A DNA stretch of 64,000 bases, taken from NCBI RefSeq assembly GCF_022664455.2, contig NZ_JAKRKC020000001.1, positions 3,229,001 through 3,293,000 of the forward strand. The letters are read 5' to 3'. Source of the DNA: Actinomadura luzonensis. GTDB taxonomy: Bacteria > Actinomycetota > Actinomycetes > Streptosporangiales > Streptosporangiaceae. The notes under the pieces were generated by a model. It made no database searches and had not been told where the DNA came from. It was given only the letters and a program-made list of their open reading frames with translations. A program made the position numbers and the translations under genes. Positions 50,397 through 59,011 of the stretch are shown here, one piece after another; positions within the stretch are counted from its first letter, which is position 1; every line of letters begins with the position of its first letter.

Positions 50397-50789
50397 ATGG
50401 GTCAGAATGTGCCGATGACGATCTCCGCTGCCGGCTCCGGTCCCGTCCGGATCGTGACGGCCGTTCTTCGCGACGGCGATCGGGTGCTGCTGTGTCATCG
50501 AAGCGCCGGACGCCGTTGGTATCCCGATGTGTGGGACCTGCCGGGCGGTCATGTCGAGGAGGGGGAGGATCCGAAGGAGAGCCTGGTCCGCGAGCTTCGG
50601 GAGGAGCTGGGCATCACGGTCTCGGAGCCGTCCGGCCCGCCGATGCACGAGATCCGGACGGCGACGTTCGCCATGCAGATCTGGTTGATCGACAAGTGGG
50701 CCGGGACACCCGTCAACGCCGCGCCGGACGAGCACGACGCCGTGGCGTGGTTCCACAGGCCGGCCTGGTGCGGATGGACGCACTTGTAA
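50397..50789 (+). CDS. NUDIX hydrolase with C-terminal frameshift
   Basis: The Nudix box is complete: GGHVEEGEDPKESLVRELREELGI (G-x5-E-x7-REUxEExGU). RIVTAVLRDGDRVLLCHRSAGRRWYPDVWDLPGGH before it matches mutT-type or ADP-ribose-type hydrolases. The last residues (HRPAWCGWTHL) look out of frame. In the neighbouring frame the sequence RMDALVSAYLSRFDD up to 50818 reads as a natural C-terminal helix of this family, so a single-base shift near 50,760 is likely (natural or a sequencing error). The catalytic core is intact. The start could be at GTG 50373, ATG 50397 or ATG 50415. Confidence 0.75.
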   Translation: MGQNVPMTISAAGSGPVRIVTAVLRDGDRVLLCHRSAGRRWYPDVWDLPGGHVEEGEDPKESLVRELREELGITVSEPSGPPMHEIRTATFAMQIWLIDKWAGTPVNAAPDEHDAVAWFHRPAWCGWTHL

Positions 50790-50864
50790 GTGCGTACTTG
50801 TCGCGCTTCGACGACTAACCAAGAGTTAGTGGCCAAAGCCGGCGAAGCGACAAGGAGACCCGCC

Positions 50865-51794
50865 ATGCTCGACGCGGCACCACGCGCTCGGATCACCCTC
50901 GGGACGACCACCGTCACCTACCTGCCCGACGGGGAGGCGCATCTCGACCCAGGCGTCATCTTCCCCACCTCCGGCCCGGACGGCTGGGCCGCCCACGCGC
51001 CCTACCTCGACGCCGACGGCAGGCTGCCGGTCAGCATCGGCTCGTTCCTCGTCGACACCGGCGCGCACCGGGTGCTGGTGGACCTCGGGCTGGGGGCGGT
51101 CGCGTTCGAGGTGCCGGGGATCGGCTCGTTCCGCGGCGGAGCGCTGCTCGACAGCCTGGCCGCGGAGGGGCTGCGGCCGGGCGACGTCGACACCGTCGTG
51201 TTCACCCACCTGCACCACGACCACGTCGGCTGGACCAGCGACGTCGCCCCCGCCCCGGGCAAGGCGCCCGCCGCGCCCGGGAGCGGCCTGACGTTCGGCG
51301 GCGCGCGGCACCTCGTGGACCGGGCCGAGTGGGAGCACTGGCTCGGCATCGACGAGGTCATCGGGCCCGACCCGCTGGCCGTGCGCAAGCCGCTCGGCGA
51401 GGTGGTCGAGTACGTCCGGCGGGGCGAGCCGATCGTGCCCGGCGTGCTGGCGGTCGCCACGCCCGGGCACACCCCCGGCCACCTCAGCCTGCTGGTCACC
51501 GACCCGGGCACGGACCGCCGGCTGCTCGTCCTCGGCGACGTCATGCACACGCAGGCGCAGGTCAGCGAGGCGGACTGGAGCTTCGTCCTCGACGTGGACG
51601 CCGAGCAGGGCATCAGGACCCGCCGCGCCCTGCTGGAGGACTACCAGGACGAGCGCACGCTCGTCGCGGGCGGCCACTTCGCCGGCACGGTGTTCGGCAG
51701 GTTCCTGCCGGCGCGGCCCCTGCATCGCTGGGCCGCCGCCCCTCACGCGGGGTCGTCGGCGGCCTCGCGGGCGCGTTCGACGTCGTCGATGTAG
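50865..51794 (+). CDS. MBL-fold metallo-hydrolase (lactonase-like)
   Basis: This 309-residue protein has the metal site FTHLHHDHVGW (H-x-H-x-D-H), with further ligands in ATPGHTPGHLSLL, LLVLGDVMH and TLVAGGHFAGTVFG. It belongs to the N-acyl-homoserine-lactonase-like branch of the metallo-beta-lactamase fold. ATG 50865 follows AAGGAGA. The last about 17 codons overlap the 3' end of the convergent HxlR gene. The C-terminal tail (AAAPHAGSSAASRARSTSSM) is low-complexity and may be extra. The HxlR gene may regulate this or the adjacent SDR gene. Confidence 0.85.
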   Translation: MLDAAPRARITLGTTTVTYLPDGEAHLDPGVIFPTSGPDGWAAHAPYLDADGRLPVSIGSFLVDTGAHRVLVDLGLGAVAFEVPGIGSFRGGALLDSLAAEGLRPGDVDTVVFTHLHHDHVGWTSDVAPAPGKAPAAPGSGLTFGGARHLVDRAEWEHWLGIDEVIGPDPLAVRKPLGEVVEYVRRGEPIVPGVLAVATPGHTPGHLSLLVTDPGTDRRLLVLGDVMHTQAQVSEADWSFVLDVDAEQGIRTRRALLEDYQDERTLVAGGHFAGTVFGRFLPARPLHRWAAAPHAGSSAASRARSTSSM

Positions 51795-52165
51795 CGCTCG
51801 GCCCAGGCGCGGACGGCCTCCATCGGCTCGCGCAGCGTACGGCCCAGCGGGGTGAGGCTGTAGGTGACGCCCCGGTCAGGGCCGGGACGGCGGGCGACCA
51901 GCCCGTCACGTTCCAGGCTACGCAGCGTCTGGGCGAGCATCTTCTCGCTGATGCCGTCGATCTGGTCGCGCAGCCGTCCGAAGCGCTGCGGCCCCCGCTC
52001 CAGGGCGCCGATCAGCAGCACGCTCCACTTGTCGGCCAGCCGGTCGAGGGCCTGGCGCGAGGGGCAGGCCGCGCTGTAGACGCTCGCCAGGTGGCCGTCG
52101 GGCAGGCGCGCGCGGGAGGGCCTGCGGGTGCCCGGACGTGGGCGGGGGACCGGAGTGGTGGGCAT
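51743..52165 (-). CDS. HxlR-family transcriptional regulator
   Basis: This 140-residue regulator has the HxlR winged helix: CPSRQALDRLADKWSVLLIGALERGPQRFGRLRDQIDGISEKMLAQTLRSLERDGLVARRPGPDRGVTYSLTPLGRTL. The Cys near the start (ACPSRQ) is the family's conserved redox-sensitive position. The N-terminal 30 residues are basic and Pro-rich. HxlR proteins sense reactive electrophiles or formaldehyde and act on a neighbouring oxidoreductase. The SDR gene lies 81 bp upstream on the same strand. Confidence 0.88.
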   Translation of the reverse strand: MPTTPVPRPRPGTRRPSRARLPDGHLASVYSAACPSRQALDRLADKWSVLLIGALERGPQRFGRLRDQIDGISEKMLAQTLRSLERDGLVARRPGPDRGVTYSLTPLGRTLREPMEAVRAWAERYIDDVERAREAADDPA

Positions 52166-52245
52166 GCCGGCCAGCTAACCAAGGGAAAGCTCCGCAGGCA
52201 AGGCCGGCGAGGACGGCGTGCCCGTGACGTGGCGACCGTGACCCG

Positions 52246-53037
52246 TCAGTCGACGACCATGCCGCCGGTGAGGTTGACGATCGCCCCGCTGATCGCGTTG
52301 CCGCGGTCGGAGGCGACGAAGACGGCCGTGTCGGCGATCTCGGCGACCGTGGGGAGCCGCCTGTTGAACGTCCGGCCGGTCATGCGGGTGTGGAACTCCT
52401 CGGCGGTGATGCCGTGGGCGGCGGCGTGCAGGCCGTACACCTCCGCGAGCTGCGGCGTCTCGGGCATGCCGGCCGCGTTGAGGCACACGACGCGGACGCC
52501 CCGCGGCCCCAGCTCGGCGGCCAGCCCCCTCGTCAGCGACTCGACCGCGGCCCACGCCGGGGCCATGCCGCCCATGAGAGGGAGTGCGGAGCGTGACGGG
52601 CTCGCCGTGATCGTCAGGATCACGCCCGACCCCTGGCCGGTCATCCGCCGGCCGGCGGCCCGGGCGGTCAGGAAGGCGGCCTTGGGGTAGGTGGTCATGG
52701 GCAGGTCGAAGCCGCCGCTGGGCAGGTCGACCAGCCGGGTGCCCTGGATGCCGGTCTGCGGGAGGCTGACGGCGTTGAAGGAGACGTCGATCGAGCCCGC
52801 CTCCCGTGCCACCGCGTCGGCGTGCGCCTCCACGGCGTCCTCATCCAGTACGTCCACCGTGGCGACGCCGGCGACGCCGCCCGAGGCCCGGATCTTGCGG
52901 GCGACCGTCTCCAGCGCGGCGCCGGTGCGCCCGGCGAGGAACACGCGCGCTCCCTCGGCGGCGAAGGCGCGGGCGACCGCGCCTCCGACGAAGCCGCCCG
53001 CTCCGTAGATGATCGCGTTCTTGTTCTCGAGCAGCAC
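52246..53037 (-). CDS. Short-chain dehydrogenase/reductase
   Basis: This 263-residue SDR has the cofactor motif IIYGAGGFVGGAVARAFAAEGARVFLAGR and a substrate region with ITASPSRSALPLMGGMAPAWAAVESLTRGLAAELGPRGVRV. The classical YxxxK is not present: the usual Y-x-x-x-K alignment gives a segment AWAAVES with no Tyr/Lys pair, so it may be an atypical (non-catalytic or altered) SDR. GTG 53037 is chosen because GGGAG sits 5 bp upstream; ATG 53058 is the alternative. It is divergent from an ArsR-type regulator across a palindrome and probably controlled by it. Confidence 0.8.
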   Translation of the reverse strand: MLLENKNAIIYGAGGFVGGAVARAFAAEGARVFLAGRTGAALETVARKIRASGGVAGVATVDVLDEDAVEAHADAVAREAGSIDVSFNAVSLPQTGIQGTRLVDLPSGGFDLPMTTYPKAAFLTARAAGRRMTGQGSGVILTITASPSRSALPLMGGMAPAWAAVESLTRGLAAELGPRGVRVVCLNAAGMPETPQLAEVYGLHAAAHGITAEEFHTRMTGRTFNRRLPTVAEIADTAVFVASDRGNAISGAIVNLTGGMVVD

Positions 53038-53064
53038 TGATACTCCCGGAGGTGTCATGCGACG

Positions 53065-53082
53065 GTTCCAATTTTTTGGAAC
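53065..53082. promoter_or_regulatory. 18-bp palindromic operator between SDR and ArsR-type genes
   Basis: GTTCCAA-TTTT-TTGGAAC has perfect 7-bp arms and lies 28 bp from the SDR start and 50 bp from the regulator start. A second loose repeat, GTTC...GAAC (53113-53130), is closer to the regulator ATG. Both suggest control by the adjacent winged-helix protein. Confidence 0.65.
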
Positions 53083-53131
53083 TGTTGGGAGCGTAGCGCG
53101 GCCCGCCTGACTGTTCAACTATTATCGAACT

Positions 53132-53470
53132 ATGCCTGGATCGCCGACCCGTCAGCTCTTCCACCCCGACGTCGCCGACCTCGTCCTGACCGACGTGCTG
53201 TTCGCGCTGAGCGACCCGGCCCGCCTGGAGATCACCCGGCGGCTCGCCGAAGGGCCGCTGGAGGTCGCGGCCTGCCGGCCCACCGGGGCCGACATGCCCA
53301 AGTCGACCCTGTCGCACCACATCAAGATCCTGCGCGAGGCCGGCGTCGTACGCAACGACCCGCACGGCCGCCAGCGCTACGTCAGCCTGCGCCGCCAGGA
53401 CCTGGAGCTGCGCTTTCCCGGCATGCTCGACCCCATCCTGCGCGCGGCCCCGGTCGGCGGCCAGGACTGA
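53132..53470 (+). CDS. ArsR-type winged-helix transcriptional regulator
   Basis: This 112-residue protein has an ArsR/HTH_20 fold: LVLTDVLFALSDPARLEITRRLAEGPLEV, then PKSTLSHHIKILREAGVVRNDPHGRQRYVSLRRQDLELRFPGML. The recognition helix is STLSHHIKILREAG. No Cys metal-binding motif is present, so it probably senses an organic ligand. It diverges from the SDR gene, across two inverted repeats, and converges with the ABC permease gene 36 bp downstream. Confidence 0.88.
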   Translation: MPGSPTRQLFHPDVADLVLTDVLFALSDPARLEITRRLAEGPLEVAACRPTGADMPKSTLSHHIKILREAGVVRNDPHGRQRYVSLRRQDLELRFPGMLDPILRAAPVGGQD

Positions 53471-53506
53471 TCGCCCTGACCGCCGACCGGCTTGCCGGGA
53501 CGGCGG

Positions 53507-56104
53507 TCACTCCGCCTTGGCGGCCTCCAGGACGGGCACGGAGGCGGCGCGGCGCGCGGGCAACGTCGAGGTCGCCAGCGTCGCCACCGCCGCACCCGCC
53601 ACGACCAGCGGGAACAACCACCACGGCGGTTCCGGGCGCAGGTAGGAGCTGCCGCTCGTCACGTGCAGCAACGCCAGCGTCCCCATCGCGAACCCGAGGC
53701 CGAGGACCGTGCCGAGAGCGACCACGGCCGCCGCCTCCCAGCGCACGACCGAGCGGATCTGCCCCATGGTCGCGCCCACGGCGCCCAGCAGGCCGAACTC
53801 CCGCCCGCGCTCGGCGACGCCCATCGACACCGTGGTCGCCATCCCGAACAGCGCCAGCAGCAGCGCCATGCCGACGAAGGTGTGCGTCGCGCGCAGCGCG
53901 CGGGTGAGCGACCGCGACGCCGCCTCCACGTACGCGTCCCGCCCGAGCACGCGGACACCCGGCACCCCGGACACGGCGCGCGCCAGCCTCTCCGGCGAGC
54001 CGCCGCGCACGAGGACCGCCTGGGTGGCGGCGTTGGCGTCGAGCAGGTCCATCGTCGCCGGGGCCACCAGCGCCTGGTCGGCGAACAGGTGGGAGGGGTC
54101 GTGGTAGGCGCCCGCCACCGTCAGCGTGACCCGGCCCTGCGGGCCGCGCACGACGACGTCCTGGCCGCGCCGGAGCCCCCGTTCCCGCAGGACGGCCGAC
54201 GACAGCGCGATCTGCCCGGTGCGCAGCGCGGGCGGCCGGCCGCCCAGCCGCAGGACGTCACGCAGCCCGTCCTGCTCGATGCCGCTGACCAGGAAGCGGA
54301 ACGGCTCGGCCGCCTCCTCCGGTTCCGCCGGGCCAGCGGGGGAGACCAGCCTGACCTCGGTCCGGGTCAGGGCCGCCGCGCGGGACACCCCGGGCCGGCC
54401 CGTGACCATCGCCGCGACCTCCCTGGCCAGCGGCGCGGGCGCGCCCTCGGCGGTCCTCGCGGTCGAGGCGATCACGTGCTCGGCCGCCATCACCTGACGG
54501 CCCGCCTCGCGGAAACGGTCCTGCACCGACACCGTGACCAGCACCACCGAGGCGACCAGCGCGACGCCGAGCATCAGGGAGGAGGCCGCCGCCGAGACCC
54601 GGCGCGGGCTGCGCGTGATGGTGGCGTGCGCCAGCCGTCCGGTCTCGCCGCTGACCAGCGTCCCGGCGCGGCCCACCAGCCCGCCGAGCGGCCCGACGAA
54701 GAACGGCGTGAGCACGGCCAGCCCGGTCACGGCCAGCAGCGACCCGAACAGGATCATCAGGGCGACGACGAACGTGCGATCCGGGCCGGGCGGCTCGCTC
54801 GCGCGGACCGCGACGGCCACCGCGTACCAGGCGCAGGCGCCCGCGAGGATCAGGGACGCGGACAGCAACCGTGGCCAGCGGCGTTCCCGGGGTTCCGTGA
54901 CGCTGCTGCGCAGCGCCTGGACGGGCGAGACGCCCGCGGCCCGGTGCGCCGCCCGCCACGCGGCGGCCTGGGTGACCAGGATCCCGGCCGCGGCGGGCAG
55001 GGTCAGCGCGACCCAGCCGTACTGGGGGGCGGAGGCCGAGACGTCGAAGCCGTCCCGCGCGAACAGCCCGATGATCAGCTCGGCGACCGGGAAGCCGGCG
55101 GCCACGCCGCCCACGGCGGCGATCGCGCCCAGCGCCAGCGCCTCCAGCCGGATGAGCCTGCCGATCTGCCGCGGGGTGGCGCCGATCGCGCCGAGCAGCG
55201 CGAGCTGCCGCGTGCGCTGCCGGACGAGGGTGCCGAAGGTGTTGGCCACCACGAACAGCCCGACGAAGATCGCCACAGCGGCGAGCATGCCGACGACCCC
55301 GGCGACGGAGGCGCCCTCACCGGCGGCGGCGGCGCGCTGCGCCTGGCGTACGGCGGCGGCGGTGCGCACGGTGGCGGCGCCGCGCAGGTCGCGGGCCAGG
55401 TTGGCGCGCAGCCGGTCGGCGGGCACGCCCGGCGCGGCCTTCAGCCAGAGGCTCTGCCAGGTGCCCTCGGGCAGCATCGCGGCCCGCCGTACGGTCTCGG
55501 GCGGGGCCAGCACCAGGTCGCCCGCGGCCACCGCGCCCCGGCCCTGGACGCTGACGATCCCGGTGATCCGCACCTGGCGCGTCCGGTGCGGCAGCGTCAG
55601 CGTCATGGTGTCGCCGACCCGCAGCTCCCCGGCGCGCGACACGTGCCCGACGACCGCGACCTCGTCGTCGGCGGCGGGGGCGCGTCCCGCCTCCAGCCGG
55701 TAGGGGTTCAGCCGCGGGTCGGGCACCCAGGGGCGCAGCAGGGTACGGCCCTCGGCGGCGGCCGTGATCGCCTGCCCGCCGGGGCGCGCGGCGGTCACCG
55801 TCACCGTGGCGTCGCCGGCGGCGGCCGCCACGTCCGGCCTGGAGGTGACGCGGTCGAGCCGGATCCGGCCGTCCGGTGGCGCGTACGGGTCGTCCGGGTC
55901 CGCCGTGCCGCCCTGCACCAGCACGTCCGCGCGGGCGTACTCGCTGGCGTCGCTGCCCGACACCGCCTCCTGCGCGCGCAGCGCGAACTGCAGCGAGCCC
56001 GCGATGAGCGCGATCGATCCCAGCGCCGCCAGGAGGGTGGCGGTCAGCCGCAGCCAGCCCTCGGCGAACGTCCGGCGCGCGATGAGCCACAGAGGGTTCC
56101 CCAC
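53507..56104 (-). CDS. FtsX/MacB-type ABC transporter permease
   Basis: This 865-residue protein has the double MacB/FtsX architecture. After the first helix come a large extracytoplasmic region (about 40-250), three helices (VVGMLAAVAIFVGLFVVANTFGTLVRQRTRQLALLGAIGATPRQIG), a second outside domain and a final three-helix FtsX block (VGMALLLALFGMATTVSMGVAERGREFGLLGAVGATMGQI). FtsX phrases such as LLGAxGAtxxQI occur twice. It would couple ATP hydrolysis to export or periplasmic action. It starts 4 bp after the ATPase gene, in one leftward operon that diverges from a MarR gene. Confidence 0.9.
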   Translation of the reverse strand: MGNPLWLIARRTFAEGWLRLTATLLAALGSIALIAGSLQFALRAQEAVSGSDASEYARADVLVQGGTADPDDPYAPPDGRIRLDRVTSRPDVAAAAGDATVTVTAARPGGQAITAAAEGRTLLRPWVPDPRLNPYRLEAGRAPAADDEVAVVGHVSRAGELRVGDTMTLTLPHRTRQVRITGIVSVQGRGAVAAGDLVLAPPETVRRAAMLPEGTWQSLWLKAAPGVPADRLRANLARDLRGAATVRTAAAVRQAQRAAAAGEGASVAGVVGMLAAVAIFVGLFVVANTFGTLVRQRTRQLALLGAIGATPRQIGRLIRLEALALGAIAAVGGVAAGFPVAELIIGLFARDGFDVSASAPQYGWVALTLPAAAGILVTQAAAWRAAHRAAGVSPVQALRSSVTEPRERRWPRLLSASLILAGACAWYAVAVAVRASEPPGPDRTFVVALMILFGSLLAVTGLAVLTPFFVGPLGGLVGRAGTLVSGETGRLAHATITRSPRRVSAAASSLMLGVALVASVVLVTVSVQDRFREAGRQVMAAEHVIASTARTAEGAPAPLAREVAAMVTGRPGVSRAAALTRTEVRLVSPAGPAEPEEAAEPFRFLVSGIEQDGLRDVLRLGGRPPALRTGQIALSSAVLRERGLRRGQDVVVRGPQGRVTLTVAGAYHDPSHLFADQALVAPATMDLLDANAATQAVLVRGGSPERLARAVSGVPGVRVLGRDAYVEAASRSLTRALRATHTFVGMALLLALFGMATTVSMGVAERGREFGLLGAVGATMGQIRSVVRWEAAAVVALGTVLGLGFAMGTLALLHVTSGSSYLRPEPPWWLFPLVVAGAAVATLATSTLPARRAASVPVLEAAKAE

Positions 56105-56108
56105 GGCC

Positions 56109-56855
56109 TCAGTCCTCGATCTTGCGCATGCGGGTGTGCACGGCGTCGATGGTGGGTTCGGTCAGTTCGTCCGCGATCGTCCCGTCGGCCAGGAACAGCA
56201 CGCGGTCGGCGTACGCGGCGGCCACCGGGTCGTGCGTCACCATGACGACGGTCTGCCGGTAGTCGTCGACGGCCGCGCGCAGGAAGCCCAGCACCTCCGC
56301 GCCGGAACGGGAGTCCAGGTTGCCCGTCGGCTCGTCGGCGAACAGCACCTCCGGCCTGCTCAGCAGCGCCCGCGCCACGGCGACCCGCTGCTGCTGGCCG
56401 CCGGACAGCTCCGCGGGCCGGTGCGCCAGCCGCGCGCGCAGCCCCAGCGCGTCCACCACCGTGTCGAACCATCCCTGCTCGACGCGACGGCCCGCCAGCC
56501 GCACGGTCAGGCGGATGTTCTCCTCGGCGGTCAGCATCGGCAGGAGGTTGAACGACTGGAAGACGAAGCCCATGCGGTCGCGGCGCAGCTCGGTGAGCCG
56601 CGTGCGCGACAGGCCGGTGAGGTCGATCCCGCCGACGACGACGGCGCCGGACGTCACGGTGTCCAGACCGGCCAGGCAGTGCAGGAACGTCGACTTCCCC
56701 GACCCCGACGGACCCATGATCGCGGTGAACCGGCCCCGGACGAACGTGGCGGAGACCCCGCGTAACGCGCTCACCGCGCCGTCGCCGGCGCCGTACGTCT
56801 TGACCACCTTCGCCGCGCTCATCACCTCGTCGGCGCCGGCTTGGGCCCCGGTCAT
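56109..56855 (-). CDS. ABC transporter ATPase (LolD/MacB type)
   Basis: This 248-residue ATPase is complete: Walker [15 protein letters not shown]-loop [13 protein letters not shown], signature [16 protein letters not shown], Walker [20 protein letters not shown] and H-loop [12 protein letters not shown]. The PTGNLDS phrase identifies the LolD/MacB/FtsE branch, whose permease partner is the FtsX-type protein just downstream. It precedes that permease by 4 bp. A 25-bp palindrome in the divergent promoter region before it probably binds the MarR-type regulator. Confidence 0.93.
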   Translation of the reverse strand: MTGAQAGADEVMSAAKVVKTYGAGDGAVSALRGVSATFVRGRFTAIMGPSGSGKSTFLHCLAGLDTVTSGAVVVGGIDLTGLSRTRLTELRRDRMGFVFQSFNLLPMLTAEENIRLTVRLAGRRVEQGWFDTVVDALGLRARLAHRPAELSGGQQQRVAVARALLSRPEVLFADEPTGNLDSRSGAEVLGFLRAAVDDYRQTVVMVTHDPVAAAYADRVLFLADGTIADELTEPTIDAVHTRMRKIED

Positions 56856-56930
56856 CGGCGCCCTCCCGCACGGCGACGGAGGATGGGCGCGTCCAGCTCA
56901 GGCATAGGAGTCTCCCGGTCAATCGTCATA

Positions 56931-56955
56931 CTCATCTGAGATAATCTCAGATGAG
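56931..56955. promoter_or_regulatory. 25-bp perfect palindrome (MarR operator)
   Basis: Arms CTCATCTGAGAT and ATCTCAGATGAG around a central A (12-1-12, no mismatch). It lies 30 bp before the MarR-type start and 76 bp before the ABC ATPase start, inside the divergent promoter region. Length and symmetry suit binding by a MarR dimer that represses both operons. Confidence 0.8.
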
Positions 56956-56984
56956 ACTACCTCACGTGCCACTAGACTGGGCGC

Positions 56985-57458
56985 ATGCGCCATGACCTGC
57001 TCGACCGGCTCCTGTCCGGCGACGGCGGCCCGGCCGCCGATCACGTGGGGCTCGGCATGCTGCTGGCCGAGGCCCACAACCGGAGCCGCGAGCGGCTGAA
57101 CGAGGCGCTGCGGCCGCTGCGGGTCGACGTCCGCGGGCTCACCGTGCTGCTCGCGCTGCCCATGTACGGCCCGGTCAGCCAGCGCGACCTGATCGCCCAG
57201 ATGGGCATCGACAAGTCCACGATGGTCCGGCTCATCGACGAGCTGGAGGACGGCGGGCTGGTCTCCCGCGAACGGGCGCCGCAGGACCGGCGCGCGTACT
57301 CCATCGTGCTCACGCCCCGCGGCGAGCAGACCCTCGCGCAGGCGCGGCGGGTCACCGGACAGGTGGGCGACCACCTGTTCGGCTGGCTCACCGAGCCCGA
57401 GCGCCGCCGGCTCGTCGAGCTGCTGCGCGGCCTCGCCGAGCACTCCGCCGCACCGTGA
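56985..57458 (+). CDS. MarR-family transcriptional regulator
   Basis: This 157-residue protein has the MarR winged helix: LGMLLAEAHNRSRERLNEALRPLRVDVRGLTVLLALPMYGPVSQRDLIAQMGIDKSTMVRLIDELEDGGLVSRERAPQDRRAYSIVLTPRGEQTL. The DxRxR wing (PQDRRAY) is present. It starts at ATG 56985, just after a 25-bp palindrome, and diverges from the ABC transporter operon. It most likely represses that exporter until a drug-like ligand binds. Confidence 0.9.
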   Translation: MRHDLLDRLLSGDGGPAADHVGLGMLLAEAHNRSRERLNEALRPLRVDVRGLTVLLALPMYGPVSQRDLIAQMGIDKSTMVRLIDELEDGGLVSRERAPQDRRAYSIVLTPRGEQTLAQARRVTGQVGDHLFGWLTEPERRRLVELLRGLAEHSAAP

Positions 57459-57551
57459 CCCCGCACGGGCCGGCGAGCGGCGCCCGTCCGACCTGTCATA
57501 CTTCGCACGGCATCAACAGTTTCGGCAGGTAGGACGGGGGAGAGGGGACAG

Positions 57552-58448
57552 GTGGAGCTGCGTGACATCGAGATCTTCCTGACCCTGGCCGAGGAGTTGC
57601 ACTTCGGCCGGACCGCTGAGCGGCTGCACGTGTCGGTCGCGGCGGTGAGCAAGGCGGTCAAGAAGCAGGAACGGGCCATCGGGGTCGAGCTGTTCGCCCG
57701 CAACAGCCGCAACGTACGGCTGACGCCCGTGGGGGAGCAGCTTCGCGACGACCTGCGCGGGCTGCATCAGGGGTTGGCGCAGAGCCTGGAGCGGGCCCGG
57801 CTGGCGGCCCGGGGCAAGACCGGCACGTTGCGGGTCAGCCTGTTCCCCGTCAACGTCCAGGAGATGCGCCGGTACTGGGACACCTTCCGCTCCCGGTACC
57901 CGCAGTGGGAGCTGCGGCTGCGCGTGTCGGCCTATCCGGATCCGTTCGCCCAGCTGCGCGACGGGGAGGCCGACGTCCTGGTCACCTGGCCGCCGCTGGA
58001 CGAGCCCGACCTGACCGTGGGGCCACTGCTGTTCGCCGAGCCCAGGGTGCTGGCCATGGCCGAGGACAACGACCTGGCCAAGTGGTCCACGGCCTCCATC
58101 GAGGCGGTCGGCGACTACCGGCACGTGATCGTCGAGTCGGTGCCGGATGAGTGGATGGCACGCTACGTCCCCGAGCTCACCCCCAAGGGCCGGCCGATCG
58201 AACGCACCGCCGTCGTGCACAACATCGAGGACATCCTCATGTACACGACCATGGGGGAGACGATCTCCCTGTTCCCGGCCCACGTGACCCGCTACTACCC
58301 GCGCCCCGGCATCGTCTACCGGCCGGTCACCGACATGGAGCCGCTGCCGTACGCGCTGGTGTGGCGCAGCGACGCGGAGAACGACCTGATCCGCGCCCTC
58401 GCCCGGGTGGTGCGCGAGGTGGGACCGCTGCCCGGCTGGGACCGTTGA
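57552..58448 (+). CDS. LysR-family transcriptional regulator
   Basis: This 298-residue protein has the LysR HTH at the N-terminus (IEIFLTLAEELHFGRTAERLHVSVAAVSKAVKKQERAIGVELFARNSRNVRLTPVGEQL) and a PBP2-type ligand domain. GTG 57552 is the start, with GGGAG upstream. Homologues usually control one divergent or adjacent gene, but the flanking genes are the MarR unit and, 128 bp downstream, a VOC protein in the same direction. The VOC or serine hydrolase gene might be its target; this is a guess. Confidence 0.9.
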   Translation: MELRDIEIFLTLAEELHFGRTAERLHVSVAAVSKAVKKQERAIGVELFARNSRNVRLTPVGEQLRDDLRGLHQGLAQSLERARLAARGKTGTLRVSLFPVNVQEMRRYWDTFRSRYPQWELRLRVSAYPDPFAQLRDGEADVLVTWPPLDEPDLTVGPLLFAEPRVLAMAEDNDLAKWSTASIEAVGDYRHVIVESVPDEWMARYVPELTPKGRPIERTAVVHNIEDILMYTTMGETISLFPAHVTRYYPRPGIVYRPVTDMEPLPYALVWRSDAENDLIRALARVVREVGPLPGWDR

Positions 58449-58576
58449 CCCCAGGTTGACGACCGTTGCGATGGTCGTCGTTGTTCCCGGCACCGCCCGG
58501 CGTGATGCTTGTTCCGTCCGAAGAACACGCCCTGTCGGGAGGTGAAGGGGAACGTGTCCTTTTCTGATGCCGAGGC

Positions 58577-58957
58577 ATGAACATCGTCTCTTCCACGATC
58601 TCCCTGACCGTCGACGATCCGGCCGCTTCCAGCCGGTTCTTCACCGGGCACCTCGGCTTCCGCCAAACCCTGACCGGCGACGGGTTCATCGCGCTCGGCC
58701 GTGACGACGCGGCCGTCGACCTGCTGCTGGTGGAGCGCGACGCCGAGCGCTGGCGGCCGAGGCAGGAGGACCCGGACGCGATCGTGGTGTTCGCGGTCAC
58801 CGGCCTGGCCGCGGAGTACGAACGGCTGCGCCGCGAAGGCGCCGCCATCACCGTCCCGCTGCGGCGGGAGCCATGGGGAGAGCTGACGATGCGGCTCAGC
58901 GACCCCAACGGCGTGGCGATCCAGCTCACCGAGTGGATCCCGCCGGCCACGGGCTGA
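58577..58957 (+). CDS. VOC-family protein (glyoxalase/dioxygenase fold)
   Basis: This 126-residue protein has the paired beta-alpha-beta-beta-beta modules of vicinal-oxygen-chelate proteins: SSTISLTVDDPAASSRFFTGHLGFRQTLTGDGFIALGRDDAAVDLLLVERD, then the second half ending WGELTMRLSDPNGVAIQLTEWIPP. A C-terminal DPNGxxxQLxEW strand is typical. The first metal His is not in its usual place, so it may be a binding protein, for example for bleomycin-type drugs, rather than an enzyme. ATG 58577 is used. It stands between the LysR and serine-hydrolase genes. Confidence 0.8.
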   Translation: MNIVSSTISLTVDDPAASSRFFTGHLGFRQTLTGDGFIALGRDDAAVDLLLVERDAERWRPRQEDPDAIVVFAVTGLAAEYERLRREGAAITVPLRREPWGELTMRLSDPNGVAIQLTEWIPPATG

Positions 58958-59011
58958 CGCGGGCCCGGCCCGCTCGAACGATTTCCCCTTTGACGCAAGG
59001 AGCATGCGAGC

